A stretch of 64,000 nt of DNA. It comes from an uncultured Muribaculaceae bacterium. GTDB taxonomy: Bacteria; Bacteroidota; Bacteroidia; Bacteroidales; Muribaculaceae. The translations under genes were made by a program, and so were the position numbers. Where the stretch lies: contig CALUMJ010000001.1 of the NCBI GenBank assembly GCA_944321715.1, forward strand, positions 1 to 64,000. Direction: 5' to 3'. This document shows positions 1-8,107 of the stretch, one piece after another. Each line of letters begins with the position of its first letter. Positions within the stretch are counted from its first letter, which is position 1. Under the pieces are notes generated by a model. The model did no database searches. It saw only the letters and a list, made by a program, of their open reading frames with translations, and was not told where the DNA came from.

Positions 1-43
1 AAAGTCGGGGCTTTGTGGCATTTTTTTACAGATAGGTTATGAT

Positions 44-77
44 AAGAGGGTGTACCTGAATTTTGATACACCCTCTT
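44..77. repeat. Short inverted repeat, core-less member of the palindromic repeat family
   Basis: Two perfectly complementary 11-base arms (AAGAGGGTGTA at 44-54 and its complement at 67-77) enclose 12 bases. The right arm plus TTTTGA matches the outer ends of the larger repeats at 7584-7761 and 17003-17183, so this looks like a copy that has lost, or never had, the internal palindromes. It could also fold as an RNA hairpin before the McrB locus. Confidence 0.6.
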
Positions 78-122
78 ACTGCAACAATACTCACGGACAT
101 CAATCACTTAACAATCACACCC

Positions 123-383
123 ATGAATATACATGACTGCAAAGAATTTTACTACGAAAAAGCCCGCCAAGCCTGGAACAAATGGAAACAAATGGACATC
201 CCGAGCGAACTGGTTGACAAGATGCTCAGCTGCGACTACGACAAACTGCTGCAATACAAGGACTCCGACGCAGAAATATCCAACGTGCTTGAAGCAATAT
301 TCAACCTCGTGGCTTATTGCGATGCCAAGGCGAGAGAGAAGAAAGACCGTAACAAATATGACGACCAGCGCACCGTGGCGTAG
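123..383 (+). pseudogene. N-terminal fragment of McrB-family protein, ended by in-frame TAG
   Basis: This stretch encodes 86 residues starting at the ATG at 123 and ending at TAG 381-383. It is in exactly the same frame as the McrB ATPase ORF that follows, and the 24 bases between the TAG and the next ORF (384-407) are open and code for AGIRQNAW, running straight into the ATPase. I infer that the two are one 642-residue gene split by a single nonsense codon, with this part being the start of the N-terminal, target-recognition side of an McrB-like subunit. An upstream TTG at 63 lies inside the repeat and is less likely as a start. Sequencing error would be the other explanation. Confidence in the same-gene reading is good; the exact function of the N-domain is not visible. 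Confidence 0.75.
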
Positions 384-407
384 GCTGGCATAAGGCAGAA
401 TGCATGG

Positions 408-2051
408 GTGAAGCAACTGCTGAAATACAAGCAGGGCGGAATAGGAAACGTGAGTGATGCCATCAGGAACTTAATCCTTTACTTGGAAGACCCTGTAACC
501 AATTTCCCAATCCTAAGCGAAAACCACAAGAAGAAAATATATGAACATTATACCGACAAACCTTACAATTGCGACAATTTCAAAAACGACCTGCTGGGAA
601 TACTGAAACCCGAATGCCTAAACCCCGAAAATGCTACAGCTCTCGCCACCAAAATTATCTACAATAACAAAAGTGAATGGAATAGCGACGATGACGACAT
701 CTTGGGGCTTCTCGTCCACGAAACCAACGACAAATGGAAACAGGACTTAATAACTGACATGAATGGCGGATACGGCTGTATATGGTGGCATGCACTCCCA
801 TCAAAAGAAATCCTTGCAAAACTGCGTGAAACTGTTGCAAACGACGACACATTCGACTTCTACTACATGGCCAACAATCAAGCAACATACAAGGCTACGG
901 TCGTAGATTTCGCCACACAAGACACATTCGACGACAAATATGCCGAATGGATAAAGAAGACACCTACTCCCACATGGCTTGAAGAAAAAATCGAATATTA
1001 CAACGATAAAGATGGAAGCCGAACTGCTGCCATCATATTCCTTATCAGCAAATTTGAACAACTACAAACACCAATCGACAAAAAACAGTTCAATTTATAC
1101 AAGAAATTCAATACTCGTGGAGGTATTGGTGCTTTCACAAATATATTATCCAACACAGAAATAAACGACATGAACGAGATAACAAAACTTGCATCGCTCC
1201 TTGAATCGTGCAAAAACCTAATCTTGCAAGGCGCGCCTGGAACAGGAAAAACTTACACGACAGCATCAATAGCCGTCGAGCTGATTGAAGGAAAAAACAT
1301 TACCAACCACAGCGAAATCATGGAAGCATACGACCGGCTGCAAAAGTGCGGGCAGGTGTGCTTCGTCACATTCCACCAGTCGATGGACTACGAGGATTTC
1401 GTGGAAGGGATGCGCCCGCAAGTGGCAGAAAACAACACTGTCAAATATGACATCGAGCCGGGCATCTTCAAGCAGATTTGTAAAAGTGCCGATGAAAACC
1501 CCGGGGAAAAATATGTGCTGATTATCGATGAAATAAACCGGGGCAATGTGTCGAAAATATTCGGCGAACTTATCAGCCTTATAGAAAAAGACAAGCGCAA
1601 AGGTGCGGCACACACACTGGCATCAAAACTGACTTACTCGAAAAAGGAACTGGCTGTGCCGCAAAACTTGTACATCATAGGCACAATGAACACCACCGAC
1701 CGCAGTGTGGGTTCGCTCGACTATGCCCTCAGAAGGCGTTTCGTATTCAAGACCTTGAAATCCGACATCGAGATTGTCAAGGCGCAAAACAGCGAAATTG
1801 CCGGCATCGCCGTCAACCTATTCGAGGATGTGAAAAAATTCATCACTGAACACAAGTACAGCAACGACGACATCGACGACCTCATGGTGGGGCACAGTTA
1901 CTTCCTCGCCGACAACAAGGAACAATTAAAAACGAGCATGGAGTATGGAATAATACCGCTGATAAAGGAATATATTAGTGACGGCATATTACGCCAGCCC
2001 GAAAACCACGACTGCTTCGATAATTGGATAGAACTGAAGCCTATGCCATGA
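408..2051 (+). CDS. mcrB: McrB-family AAA+ GTPase subunit of a McrBC restriction system (N-terminally truncated)
   Basis: The motor subunit of a modification-dependent restriction complex: McrB-type AAA+ rings hydrolyse GTP and drive the McrC nuclease. Visible motifs are Walker A GAPGTGKT near residue 275, Walker B VLIIDEINRG near 370, and the McrB-type MNTTDRS near 426 followed by ALRRRF. The ORF can start only at the GTG at 408 because an in-frame TAG at 381-383 cuts off 86 upstream residues that belong to the same frame. Nothing resembling a strong ribosome site precedes the GTG. In E. coli a shorter McrB made from an internal start lacks the DNA-binding domain and modulates the complex; an analogous short form is possible here but is inference. 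The gene overlaps mcrC by four bases (ATGA), implying translational coupling. Confidence 0.85.
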   Translation: MKQLLKYKQGGIGNVSDAIRNLILYLEDPVTNFPILSENHKKKIYEHYTDKPYNCDNFKNDLLGILKPECLNPENATALATKIIYNNKSEWNSDDDDILGLLVHETNDKWKQDLITDMNGGYGCIWWHALPSKEILAKLRETVANDDTFDFYYMANNQATYKATVVDFATQDTFDDKYAEWIKKTPTPTWLEEKIEYYNDKDGSRTAAIIFLISKFEQLQTPIDKKQFNLYKKFNTRGGIGAFTNILSNTEINDMNEITKLASLLESCKNLILQGAPGTGKTYTTASIAVELIEGKNITNHSEIMEAYDRLQKCGQVCFVTFHQSMDYEDFVEGMRPQVAENNTVKYDIEPGIFKQICKSADENPGEKYVLIIDEINRGNVSKIFGELISLIEKDKRKGAAHTLASKLTYSKKELAVPQNLYIIGTMNTTDRSVGSLDYALRRRFVFKTLKSDIEIVKAQNSEIAGIAVNLFEDVKKFITEHKYSNDDIDDLMVGHSYFLADNKEQLKTSMEYGIIPLIKEYISDGILRQPENHDCFDNWIELKPMP

Positions 2052-3298
2052 GAGAACACGAAGTATTTGATGGCTCGTCCGAGTGGGACAGCGTGCTAAG
2101 AGATGGCTTGTGCCTCAACCGCAACGCCCCGAAAATAGAACGCAAATATTTCATAAAGCGGACCGAAACGAATGCCGGCGATTATGAATACCGGGCCTCG
2201 TATGTCGTCGGCGCGCAATGGGTCGATACGCAAGCCAAACGGCACATTCCAGTAATCATAGAGCCGAAAATCCCCGGGATTGATTTCATGAAAATGTTCA
2301 TGACCTGCTTTTCAAGCAATGTAGCCGCCGACAGGCTCGCAAAAATATATGGCATCGACTTTGATGCCGAACCGATTAGCAGCAATGCGCTCGAAAATAT
2401 CCTCAGCCCGTTGATTATTTCCCATTTTGTGACAATCGTCAAAAAATTGCTTGCAAAAGGGTTGAAAAAGGGATATATCGGTATCGAAGAAAACCTGAAC
2501 AAAATCAAAGGCCGCATCAACATCAAACAAAATGACAAGACCAACACCTGCCGTAAGCGCATCAACCGCTTTTATTGCGACTTCCAAGAATTTTCAGAAA
2601 ACACACCCGAAAACCAGCTGATAAAACGCGCTTTGATATTCTCGAAGTCGGTGCTTGCGCAACATGGCGGCAACGAAACGGCTGATGCCGTGGTATCAAT
2701 CATCGGCAGATGCATATCGGCAATGTGGCAAGTGGACGGCAACATAAGCCCGGCCAAAATCAAGGTCATGAAACGTAACAAACTTTTCAAGGAGTACAAC
2801 GATGCACTGCGATTGGCAAGGCTCATATTGAAACGATATGACTACAACATCGACAACACTGCCGGTAGGATCACGGCTGTACCGCCATTTTGGATTGATA
2901 TGCCGCTGCTATACGAACTTTACGTGTATGGATTACTCGACAAGGCTTATCCCGGCGACATTATATACCAAGCACCGGGGAACAGCGGCTTCCCCGATTT
3001 CATAAGCCGCTCGGCTGGGATGATTCTCGACACGAAATACATCCCGGGCATAATTGACGACAAAATCGACACGGCAATAATACGCCAACTTTCAGGATAC
3101 GCCCGCGATACCAAGCTACTGGAACGGATGGGGCGTGGCGAAGCCGACGTGGTGCCATGCACGCTCATATATCCACGGCTTACCGACACCACAGCCAACA
3201 ATTTTGACAAACCGTTGCCAGAGTTGTGCGAGCCAATAGCAGGTTATTCACGGTTCTATAAAATATGCGTCAACCTGCCTACAATAAGCAACGGTTAA
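2048..3298 (+). CDS. mcrC: McrC-family nuclease subunit of the McrBC restriction system
   Basis: A 416-residue partner of the McrB ATPase, predicted to cut DNA after McrB-driven translocation. The C-terminal half carries a PD-(D/E)xK-type site: GFPDF near residue 315 and ILDTKYIPG near 326-334, the usual McrC arrangement. The ATG at 2048 overlaps the mcrB stop as ATGA; an earlier in-frame TTG at 2024 is less likely. The reading frame is intact over the whole length, unlike mcrB, so the nuclease subunit could still be made if ribosomes reach it through the coupled internal ORF. It ends exactly one base before the convergent DUF4954 gene, with no room for a separate terminator. Confidence 0.88.
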   Translation: MREHEVFDGSSEWDSVLRDGLCLNRNAPKIERKYFIKRTETNAGDYEYRASYVVGAQWVDTQAKRHIPVIIEPKIPGIDFMKMFMTCFSSNVAADRLAKIYGIDFDAEPISSNALENILSPLIISHFVTIVKKLLAKGLKKGYIGIEENLNKIKGRINIKQNDKTNTCRKRINRFYCDFQEFSENTPENQLIKRALIFSKSVLAQHGGNETADAVVSIIGRCISAMWQVDGNISPAKIKVMKRNKLFKEYNDALRLARLILKRYDYNIDNTAGRITAVPPFWIDMPLLYELYVYGLLDKAYPGDIIYQAPGNSGFPDFISRSAGMILDTKYIPGIIDDKIDTAIIRQLSGYARDTKLLERMGRGEADVVPCTLIYPRLTDTTANNFDKPLPELCEPIAGYSRFYKICVNLPTISNG

Positions 3299-5305
3299 TC
3301 AGCGCGATATAGGCTGGAGGGTGGTGATGAGTGTGTCGCCAAGGGTGGTCTTGGCCTTGATGTGGTCGAGGATTGACTGCACCGACGGGTCGCGCTCAAA
3401 CACGCCGCGCACCTGCTCGAAGTCCTCGACCTGCTGCGCGCGGTCGCCATCTACGCCGAAGCCTGTCATCGACGAGAGCGAAAACTCCTTCTTGGCGTCG
3501 TTGTAAACGAGGTTGTCGATGCCCACCACGGCACGTTTCCAGCGTTCAACGATGTCAATCACGTCGGCAGCCGTAATCTTGCCCGGCTCAAGGCCGTAAT
3601 ACCACAATATTTTGTCGAATGCCCATGTCCACTCATATTCGTAGTAACGTCCATGCATCTCGGCAAAGCGGTCGTGCATCTCATCGACAGTGGCCACATC
3701 GCCACGCTCTATGTCGTCAATCAGCCGCAGCACTTCGCTCTTGGGCGCAATCAGCCCCGACAAGTCGCACCAGTCGCCAAGCCCAACATTGGTGTCGGGC
3801 TTCAACCGGCGACGTATCTCCTCGTTGCTCGCCGGCACAAGCCCTTCTAACCGTTTAATGATGGAGTTGCCGAGAAACTTGTTGATGGCCATGTCGTATA
3901 GCTCCAAGCCGCGCACGAGCGAGCTGTTCTTGATGCGCGTGCTTTGATAGGAATACACCACCGACGTTTCTCCGGCAAGCCGTTGCAGGTTCTTCAATAT
4001 GCGGCAACCGTTAATCATCTTCTGTATGGTATAAGGGCTTAGAAGGTTGTAGTTGATTTGGTCTAAACGGTGCGGGTCGGTGCGCTTGTCGCGCATGGGC
4101 CACTTGCGGGCGTCGCGTATGGTGCCGACGCTGCGCAGGTTGATGGCAGGGTAGAGGTAGGTCATGTTCTCATGCTCGATGAGATAGGAGAATGGCAGGT
4201 CGCTCGTGTCGGGGTGGTCGGTATGCCGCCCCATCACAAGCGAGAATGCCCCGATGCGCGCCGGCCACAAAATGTAGGAGTTGGACGACGTTTTGGCACC
4301 GCGCTCCATCGCCCCTTGGTGTATTGGGCCGAGCTTATACATGTGGTTGCTCTGGTTCGACCCCGAACCGGCATTCATGAACGAGAATTGGCTCGCAATG
4401 AGCAACGTCGATTTGTGGTGCGTGACAGTGAACGGCCCGGCAAACACGGCACAAGCCTCACCATTCTCTTCCTGGCAATTGCCGAAGAATAGCGACTCAC
4501 TGGCCGAATAGCCATGACCGATTACACAAGCCTGCCCCACAAAGCAGCGCGACAACATGGCACCATCGGTGACCGACGAACCGCTCGATATGATAAAATC
4601 CTCGCAAATCACGTTGCGACCCACATAGACCGGTGCCTCGCGCACGCTATTGATGCTACCATTGACCAGCTTGCCCGCGCCCACAATTGAGCTATAATCG
4701 CCGATGCGCAGCCCACGCAACTCGCCGCAGTCGGCTATCACCACATGCGAGCCTACCGTGCCCACCGTGCCGCTCACTTGCCGTGCATACTCGCCTATTA
4801 TCTTGCGCATATTCTGGACGAGCCGCGGACGGTGGCGGTAGAGTGCCATGAAATAGGCCTGATGCGCCGACAGGCAGTCGTGCATCATCACCTCGCGCCC
4901 GCCTGTTTCGTTTAGCACAGCCACGTCGATGCCGTTGCCGAAACAGCATTCCCCGTCAACGGCCAGAATGCCTATGTTGCATATATGCGTGTCGTGCCCT
5001 ATGCGGTAATTGGCTATGTGGCCGCGGATATTCTCGATGAGGCAATTGTCGCCCACCTCCACATTGTGCAGCACGGCATTGCGCACCCCGCAGTGTCGCC
5101 GCAGCCCTCCCGGCATGTCGAAATACCCGTCGAGCAGGCCCAATTTCACATCGCCCGAAAACGTGACATTCACCACTTGGCGCAAGTCGATGCCGTCGGC
5201 CACCGACACATGCTCCCATTGCGCAGATTGGCACCCCTGCGATTGCAGCAGGACAATCTCGCCACTTGCAAGTTTTCTATATTCCTTTCCCATATCGTAA
5301 TCCAT
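3299..5305 (-). CDS. DUF4954 family protein (left-handed beta-helix)
   Basis: A 668-residue cytoplasmic protein without signal peptide. The middle part (roughly residues 60-360) has the periodic small/hydrophobic pattern of hexapeptide repeats, for example VGDNCLIENI, IGDYSSIVGAG and VGRNVICEDF, as in left-handed beta-helices of sugar-nucleotide and acyl transferases. The length and overall sequence fit the Bacteroidetes DUF4954 family, which I recognise but whose reaction is not established. The C-terminal third is predominantly helical and charged. It stands alone: its 3' end abuts mcrC and its 5' side is a 220-base AT-rich gap. A role in nucleotide-sugar or cell-envelope metabolism is only a guess from the fold. 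Confidence 0.8.
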   Translation of the reverse strand: MDYDMGKEYRKLASGEIVLLQSQGCQSAQWEHVSVADGIDLRQVVNVTFSGDVKLGLLDGYFDMPGGLRRHCGVRNAVLHNVEVGDNCLIENIRGHIANYRIGHDTHICNIGILAVDGECCFGNGIDVAVLNETGGREVMMHDCLSAHQAYFMALYRHRPRLVQNMRKIIGEYARQVSGTVGTVGSHVVIADCGELRGLRIGDYSSIVGAGKLVNGSINSVREAPVYVGRNVICEDFIISSGSSVTDGAMLSRCFVGQACVIGHGYSASESLFFGNCQEENGEACAVFAGPFTVTHHKSTLLIASQFSFMNAGSGSNQSNHMYKLGPIHQGAMERGAKTSSNSYILWPARIGAFSLVMGRHTDHPDTSDLPFSYLIEHENMTYLYPAINLRSVGTIRDARKWPMRDKRTDPHRLDQINYNLLSPYTIQKMINGCRILKNLQRLAGETSVVYSYQSTRIKNSSLVRGLELYDMAINKFLGNSIIKRLEGLVPASNEEIRRRLKPDTNVGLGDWCDLSGLIAPKSEVLRLIDDIERGDVATVDEMHDRFAEMHGRYYEYEWTWAFDKILWYYGLEPGKITAADVIDIVERWKRAVVGIDNLVYNDAKKEFSLSSMTGFGVDGDRAQQVEDFEQVRGVFERDPSVQSILDHIKAKTTLGDTLITTLQPISR

Positions 5306-5464
5306 TGTTGCATGTATGCTTGGTTATGACTTGCATACACTGCAATTTCACACATTTTACATACTATTTCTAAATAGGTTATGTGCAAATATATGCAATA
5401 TTCTACAATTTACAAGCAATCGCACAAAAAAACATCACTCTTTGCCTATTACACTTAAAATAAA

Positions 5465-5513
5465 ATAGCCGTGTGCCGGCAGAACAATCATGTATCCTAC
5501 CGACACTGGCTAT
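5465..5513 (-). terminator. Probable terminator of the capsid-like operon
   Basis: ATAGCC at 5465-5470 pairs with GGCTAT at 5508-5513, and GTGT with ACAC further in. On the minus strand the hairpin is followed by a T-rich run, and it lies just downstream of the capsid-like stop codon at 5529. Confidence 0.5.
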
Positions 5514-5528
5514 GCTTGAACCAACAGG

Positions 5529-6857
5529 TTACTCGACGGTGATGCGCACGTGGGCCTTGGGGTAGCGCAGCACAAGGCAGCTGGCCTCGGTGAGCACGAG
5601 TGCGTCGGTGTTGCGCACACCGGCACTTTTCAGGTCCAAAGCCTCGGTGCCGAATGGCAGGTGGCTATACTTCTGCAAATAGGCTGGGTCGATTATCATG
5701 CCGCCCGACTCCATGCCGCACTCGTCGAACACCTCGGACAGCAGCACATACAAGCGGCCAAACTTGCTGTTGATTTCGGTGAAGTCGATGCCCCACTTCG
5801 TCACAGTGTCCTTGGCGTTCACCACCTTGGTGTAGTCTATCTTGTTGATGGCCTCGATAAGTGCCGAGCCACCAATTAACACCTTGCGCTTCGAGCCGGC
5901 ATTGCCCGTGAACGCCACACGCATCAGGCTGATGAGCGTGTCTTGGCTGAATGTGTCGGGGTCGTAGGTGAAATCTTTCCCGGCCTGGTACCATATACCC
6001 TCGGTAAGCATCACATTCTCCTTCTTGCGGTAGTCATAAAGCTGGCTTTTCGTGCCGAACAAGAAACTCTTCTCCATGCCGAGCCTCATGTCATAGATAG
6101 CCGCCTCTTCCTGGTCGCTAAGCGTCCAGTCAACCTCCTTGCCGGCGATTTTCATCAACGTGCTTTGCTCCACCTGCATCTTGAAGATTTGGCAATAGTT
6201 TTGCGACTTCTGCGGGAGCGACTCGAATTGCGGCGTCTGCACATCGAGTTCGGTAGCGGCGCGCCCCATCCTGATAATTGACGTTTTGGATGGCAAGGCA
6301 GGAACGCAGTTATAAGTGGTGCCTATGAGCGAGCCATTGACCGCCATCACTGTCACGCCTGTGTCGTCCTTTGCCACCACATACAGCACGAGGCATTTCC
6401 CCGACTTCGTCACCCCGTCGGCCTCGTAGCCGTCAACATCGGGCAGCATAAGCGTGTCGCTCACGGCAAGCATGTCGTCGTTGTCGGTTTTAATCGGCAC
6501 TCGCTGTGCGTCCACCCCCTCCTTCGACGGCGTGTAGGCAGTGGTGAGTGCGCAAGTGGTGGGCTTGGTATCAACCGTGTAATAGTCCACAATCATGCTC
6601 TGCGAGTGGCGCGGACGCGCATAGCGCGATATTTGGTCAATCGGTGTCGCCATCGGGCGTATTTTCACTATTTGGCGGTCGATTTCGTTGAGCAGCAGGT
6701 CGCCGCTGTTCTGCCGCGCAACGTCGGCTGTCAATGGCCCGTCCACCACGTGTGTGCCGCCGTCGGTGCCGGCAATCACCGCGGCGAGTGCCATTGCCGC
6801 CCCGTCGCCAGCATCGCACCCTGTGAGCAGCAGCACCAGTGCGGCCGTTATGCACAT
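5529..6857 (-). CDS. Phage major-capsid-like protein (SU10/DUF5309-like), orphan
   Basis: A 442-residue protein from the ATG at 6857; an in-frame GTG at 6899 would add 14 residues. The core, from IVKIRPMATPIDQISRYA through the C-terminal ALVLTEASCLVLRYPKAHVR, has the look of tailed-phage major capsid proteins of the SU10/DUF5309 type, including a late alpha/beta segment with YVLLSEVFDE-like texture and PFGTEALDLK. No terminase, portal, protease, tail or integrase gene lies nearby. It follows the scaffold-like gene by about 100 bases and ends at a hairpin, so the two form their own transcription unit. The N-terminus is odd: the first 20 residues read ITAALVLLLTGC, like a lipoprotein signal, and an alternative N-terminus in another frame starts at 6940 (next entry). 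The family assignment is by recognition, not by search. Confidence 0.6.
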   Translation of the reverse strand: MCITAALVLLLTGCDAGDGAAMALAAVIAGTDGGTHVVDGPLTADVARQNSGDLLLNEIDRQIVKIRPMATPIDQISRYARPRHSQSMIVDYYTVDTKPTTCALTTAYTPSKEGVDAQRVPIKTDNDDMLAVSDTLMLPDVDGYEADGVTKSGKCLVLYVVAKDDTGVTVMAVNGSLIGTTYNCVPALPSKTSIIRMGRAATELDVQTPQFESLPQKSQNYCQIFKMQVEQSTLMKIAGKEVDWTLSDQEEAAIYDMRLGMEKSFLFGTKSQLYDYRKKENVMLTEGIWYQAGKDFTYDPDTFSQDTLISLMRVAFTGNAGSKRKVLIGGSALIEAINKIDYTKVVNAKDTVTKWGIDFTEINSKFGRLYVLLSEVFDECGMESGGMIIDPAYLQKYSHLPFGTEALDLKSAGVRNTDALVLTEASCLVLRYPKAHVRITVE

Positions 6858-6940
6858 GCGAGCACAATCATCTCGCGGTTCTCTTTCATCGTTTGCCACA
6901 AGCCTCGCGGTGTGGCCATAGTGTTCTTGTTGTCTTTCAT
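6848..6940 (-). other. Possible true N-terminus of the capsid-like gene, in a shifted frame
   Basis: From an ATG at 6940, 13 bases after the scaffold-like stop, a 30-codon ORF runs MKDNKNTMATPRGLWQTM and ends NREMIVLACA at a TAA (6848-6850). Its end overlaps the region where the capsid frame gives ITAALVLLL, so a -1 shift would join the two into one smooth hydrophobic segment. This suggests a one-base frameshift, or recoding, within the 5' end of the capsid-like gene. It may instead be an independent leader peptide. Confidence 0.4.
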
Positions 6941-6952
6941 GATACTGTATTG

Positions 6953-7474
6953 TTAAAGGTTAAAACTATGTGTCGTGCGGCGGCGCAATGCCTCGATTGC
7001 CGAGTTGCGACCGCGAATGTAACCCTGCTCGTCGGCAGCCCGCACATCGTCGTCGTGGGCGACGGCTCGCAACAATATTTCCACAGCCTTGTCGCTCCAG
7101 CCCTCCATCACAGTGCGCCCCTGTTGTTCCACCAGCCGCATTGTGGCTTCGTCGATGCCCATGCGCTGCGCCACGTCGTCGGGCATTGCGGCCGGGGGCT
7201 TGGGAAAATTGCGCCATGCGGCATTAGTGGCATCTTCGCCAGCCAGCAAGTCGCCAATGAAGCGGCACAACCGTGGGTCGGCAATGGTGATTGCCACAAG
7301 TGGATTCTCGGCCCAACGTGCAAACTGGGTGGCAAAATCTTCGCTTTCGGTTTTGGTTTCGACTTTGGCTTTAGCTGCCCCCTTGGTGGCACTTCCGCCG
7401 CTTTCCTGCGCATCGGCCTCAACCATCGGTTGCTCCTCGGCAGTTACTTCGGTCAGTTCTTCTACATTTTCCAT
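6953..7474 (-). CDS. Scaffold-like protein paired with the capsid-like gene
   Basis: A 173-residue soluble protein. The first 50 residues are acidic and low-complexity (ENVEELTEVTAEEQ, then GGSATKGAAKAKVETK); the rest is helical and ends IRGRNSAIEALRRRT. No catalytic motif or signal peptide is visible. Short acidic, helical proteins encoded directly before a major capsid gene are typical of phage scaffolds or capsid-assembly factors, so I infer that role from position and composition. The gene has a good -7 box (TAATTTTG on the minus strand at 7503-7510) about 30 bases before its ATG, so the pair is probably transcribed independently of its neighbours. It could also be an unrelated small conserved protein. 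Confidence 0.5.
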   Translation of the reverse strand: MENVEELTEVTAEEQPMVEADAQESGGSATKGAAKAKVETKTESEDFATQFARWAENPLVAITIADPRLCRFIGDLLAGEDATNAAWRNFPKPPAAMPDDVAQRMGIDEATMRLVEQQGRTVMEGWSDKAVEILLRAVAHDDDVRAADEQGYIRGRNSAIEALRRRTTHSFNL

Positions 7475-7502
7475 GGTATGTGGTGTTTTAATGTTTACGA
7501 TG

Positions 7503-7531
7503 CAAAATTACCCCACAGCCCCGCCCTCAAA
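7503..7531 (-). promoter_or_regulatory. Promoter of the scaffold/capsid pair
   Basis: Minus-strand TAATTTTG at 7503-7510 matches the Bacteroidetes -7 box TAnnTTTG. A TTTG lies 17 bases further upstream (7528-7531), slightly closer than the usual 19-20. Confidence 0.5.
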
Positions 7532-7583
7532 GCAACCAAAAATGACATGCCCCAAAGGTGCACGCACCACCCTTCGTAAAAAT

Positions 7584-7761
7584 GGGGGGGTATCAAAATG
7601 CAGATTTGCGCAATTTTGTAGGGACGCACGACCCGTGCGTCCGCTGCACAATTAGGCGTATATTCTGTTAATTTACAAATGGTTAGCAGAGCCTTGCAGC
7701 ACACGGACGCACGAGCCGTGCGTCCCTACGAGGTGGGTACTGCCAATTTTTATACACCCTC
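7584..7761. repeat. Nested palindromic repeat, copy A
   Basis: The outer ends are inverted: GGGGGTATCAAAATG on the left and TTTTTATACACCCTC on the right. Inside lie two self-complementary GGGACGCACG/CGTGCGTCC modules at 7618-7642 and 7705-7730, the second in inverted orientation and bounded by GTAGGG/CCCTAC. A 60-base spacer separates them and differs from that of copy B. There is no coding capacity. It resembles a non-autonomous, miniature-transposon or REP-like element. Confidence 0.8.
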
Positions 7762-8107
7762 ATCTGCCGCAAATATAGTATAGACGAGGGCTTTGTCAAT
7801 GCCTTCGCTCACATCGTCATGCAGCATATTGAGTGGCTTTAATGAATTGCGAAAGCCACATAACAAGCATAAGACTACTGTTCTTTTCATGACTAAACCT
7901 GCTTTTTCTGGCATCATATAACAATTCCGTAACATTATTCAGTTTTTTTTAATTTCCACCACTTTTTTTTGCATTTGCTAAAATTTATCACTACATTTGA
8001 AGCACAGTTAGAAGAATTAATCTGTTGATTATTTTTCAAACACATGAAGTTTCTTAAAAAGAAAAACAGTGCAATTGACCATTACTAACAATTAATGAGA
8101 TATAATT
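7762..8107. other. Intergenic region with truncated small ORF and promoter
   Basis: The minus strand holds a short ORF (ATG at 7887) beginning MKRTVVLCLLCGF that runs to the repeat boundary, where the repeat end itself supplies its stop (GAG GGT GTA TAA). It may be the remains of a gene cut by the repeat. The right half is AT-rich and carries the promoter of the next gene. Nothing else is recognisable. Confidence 0.4.
7968..7999 (+). promoter_or_regulatory. Promoter of the 8108 outer-membrane protein gene
   Basis: TTTG at 7968-7971, 20 bases, then TACATTTG at 7992-7999: an almost ideal Bacteroidetes housekeeping promoter. It predicts a leader of about 100 bases. Confidence 0.65.

Noticed and set aside
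2024..2047. TTG at 2024 as mcrC start
   Set aside because: The ATG at 2048 forms a classic ATGA overlap with the mcrB stop and is the better start.
5529..7474. A prophage at the capsid-like pair
   Set aside because: No terminase, portal, protease, tail, lysis, integrase or attachment sites are present within the flanking 10 kb on either side.
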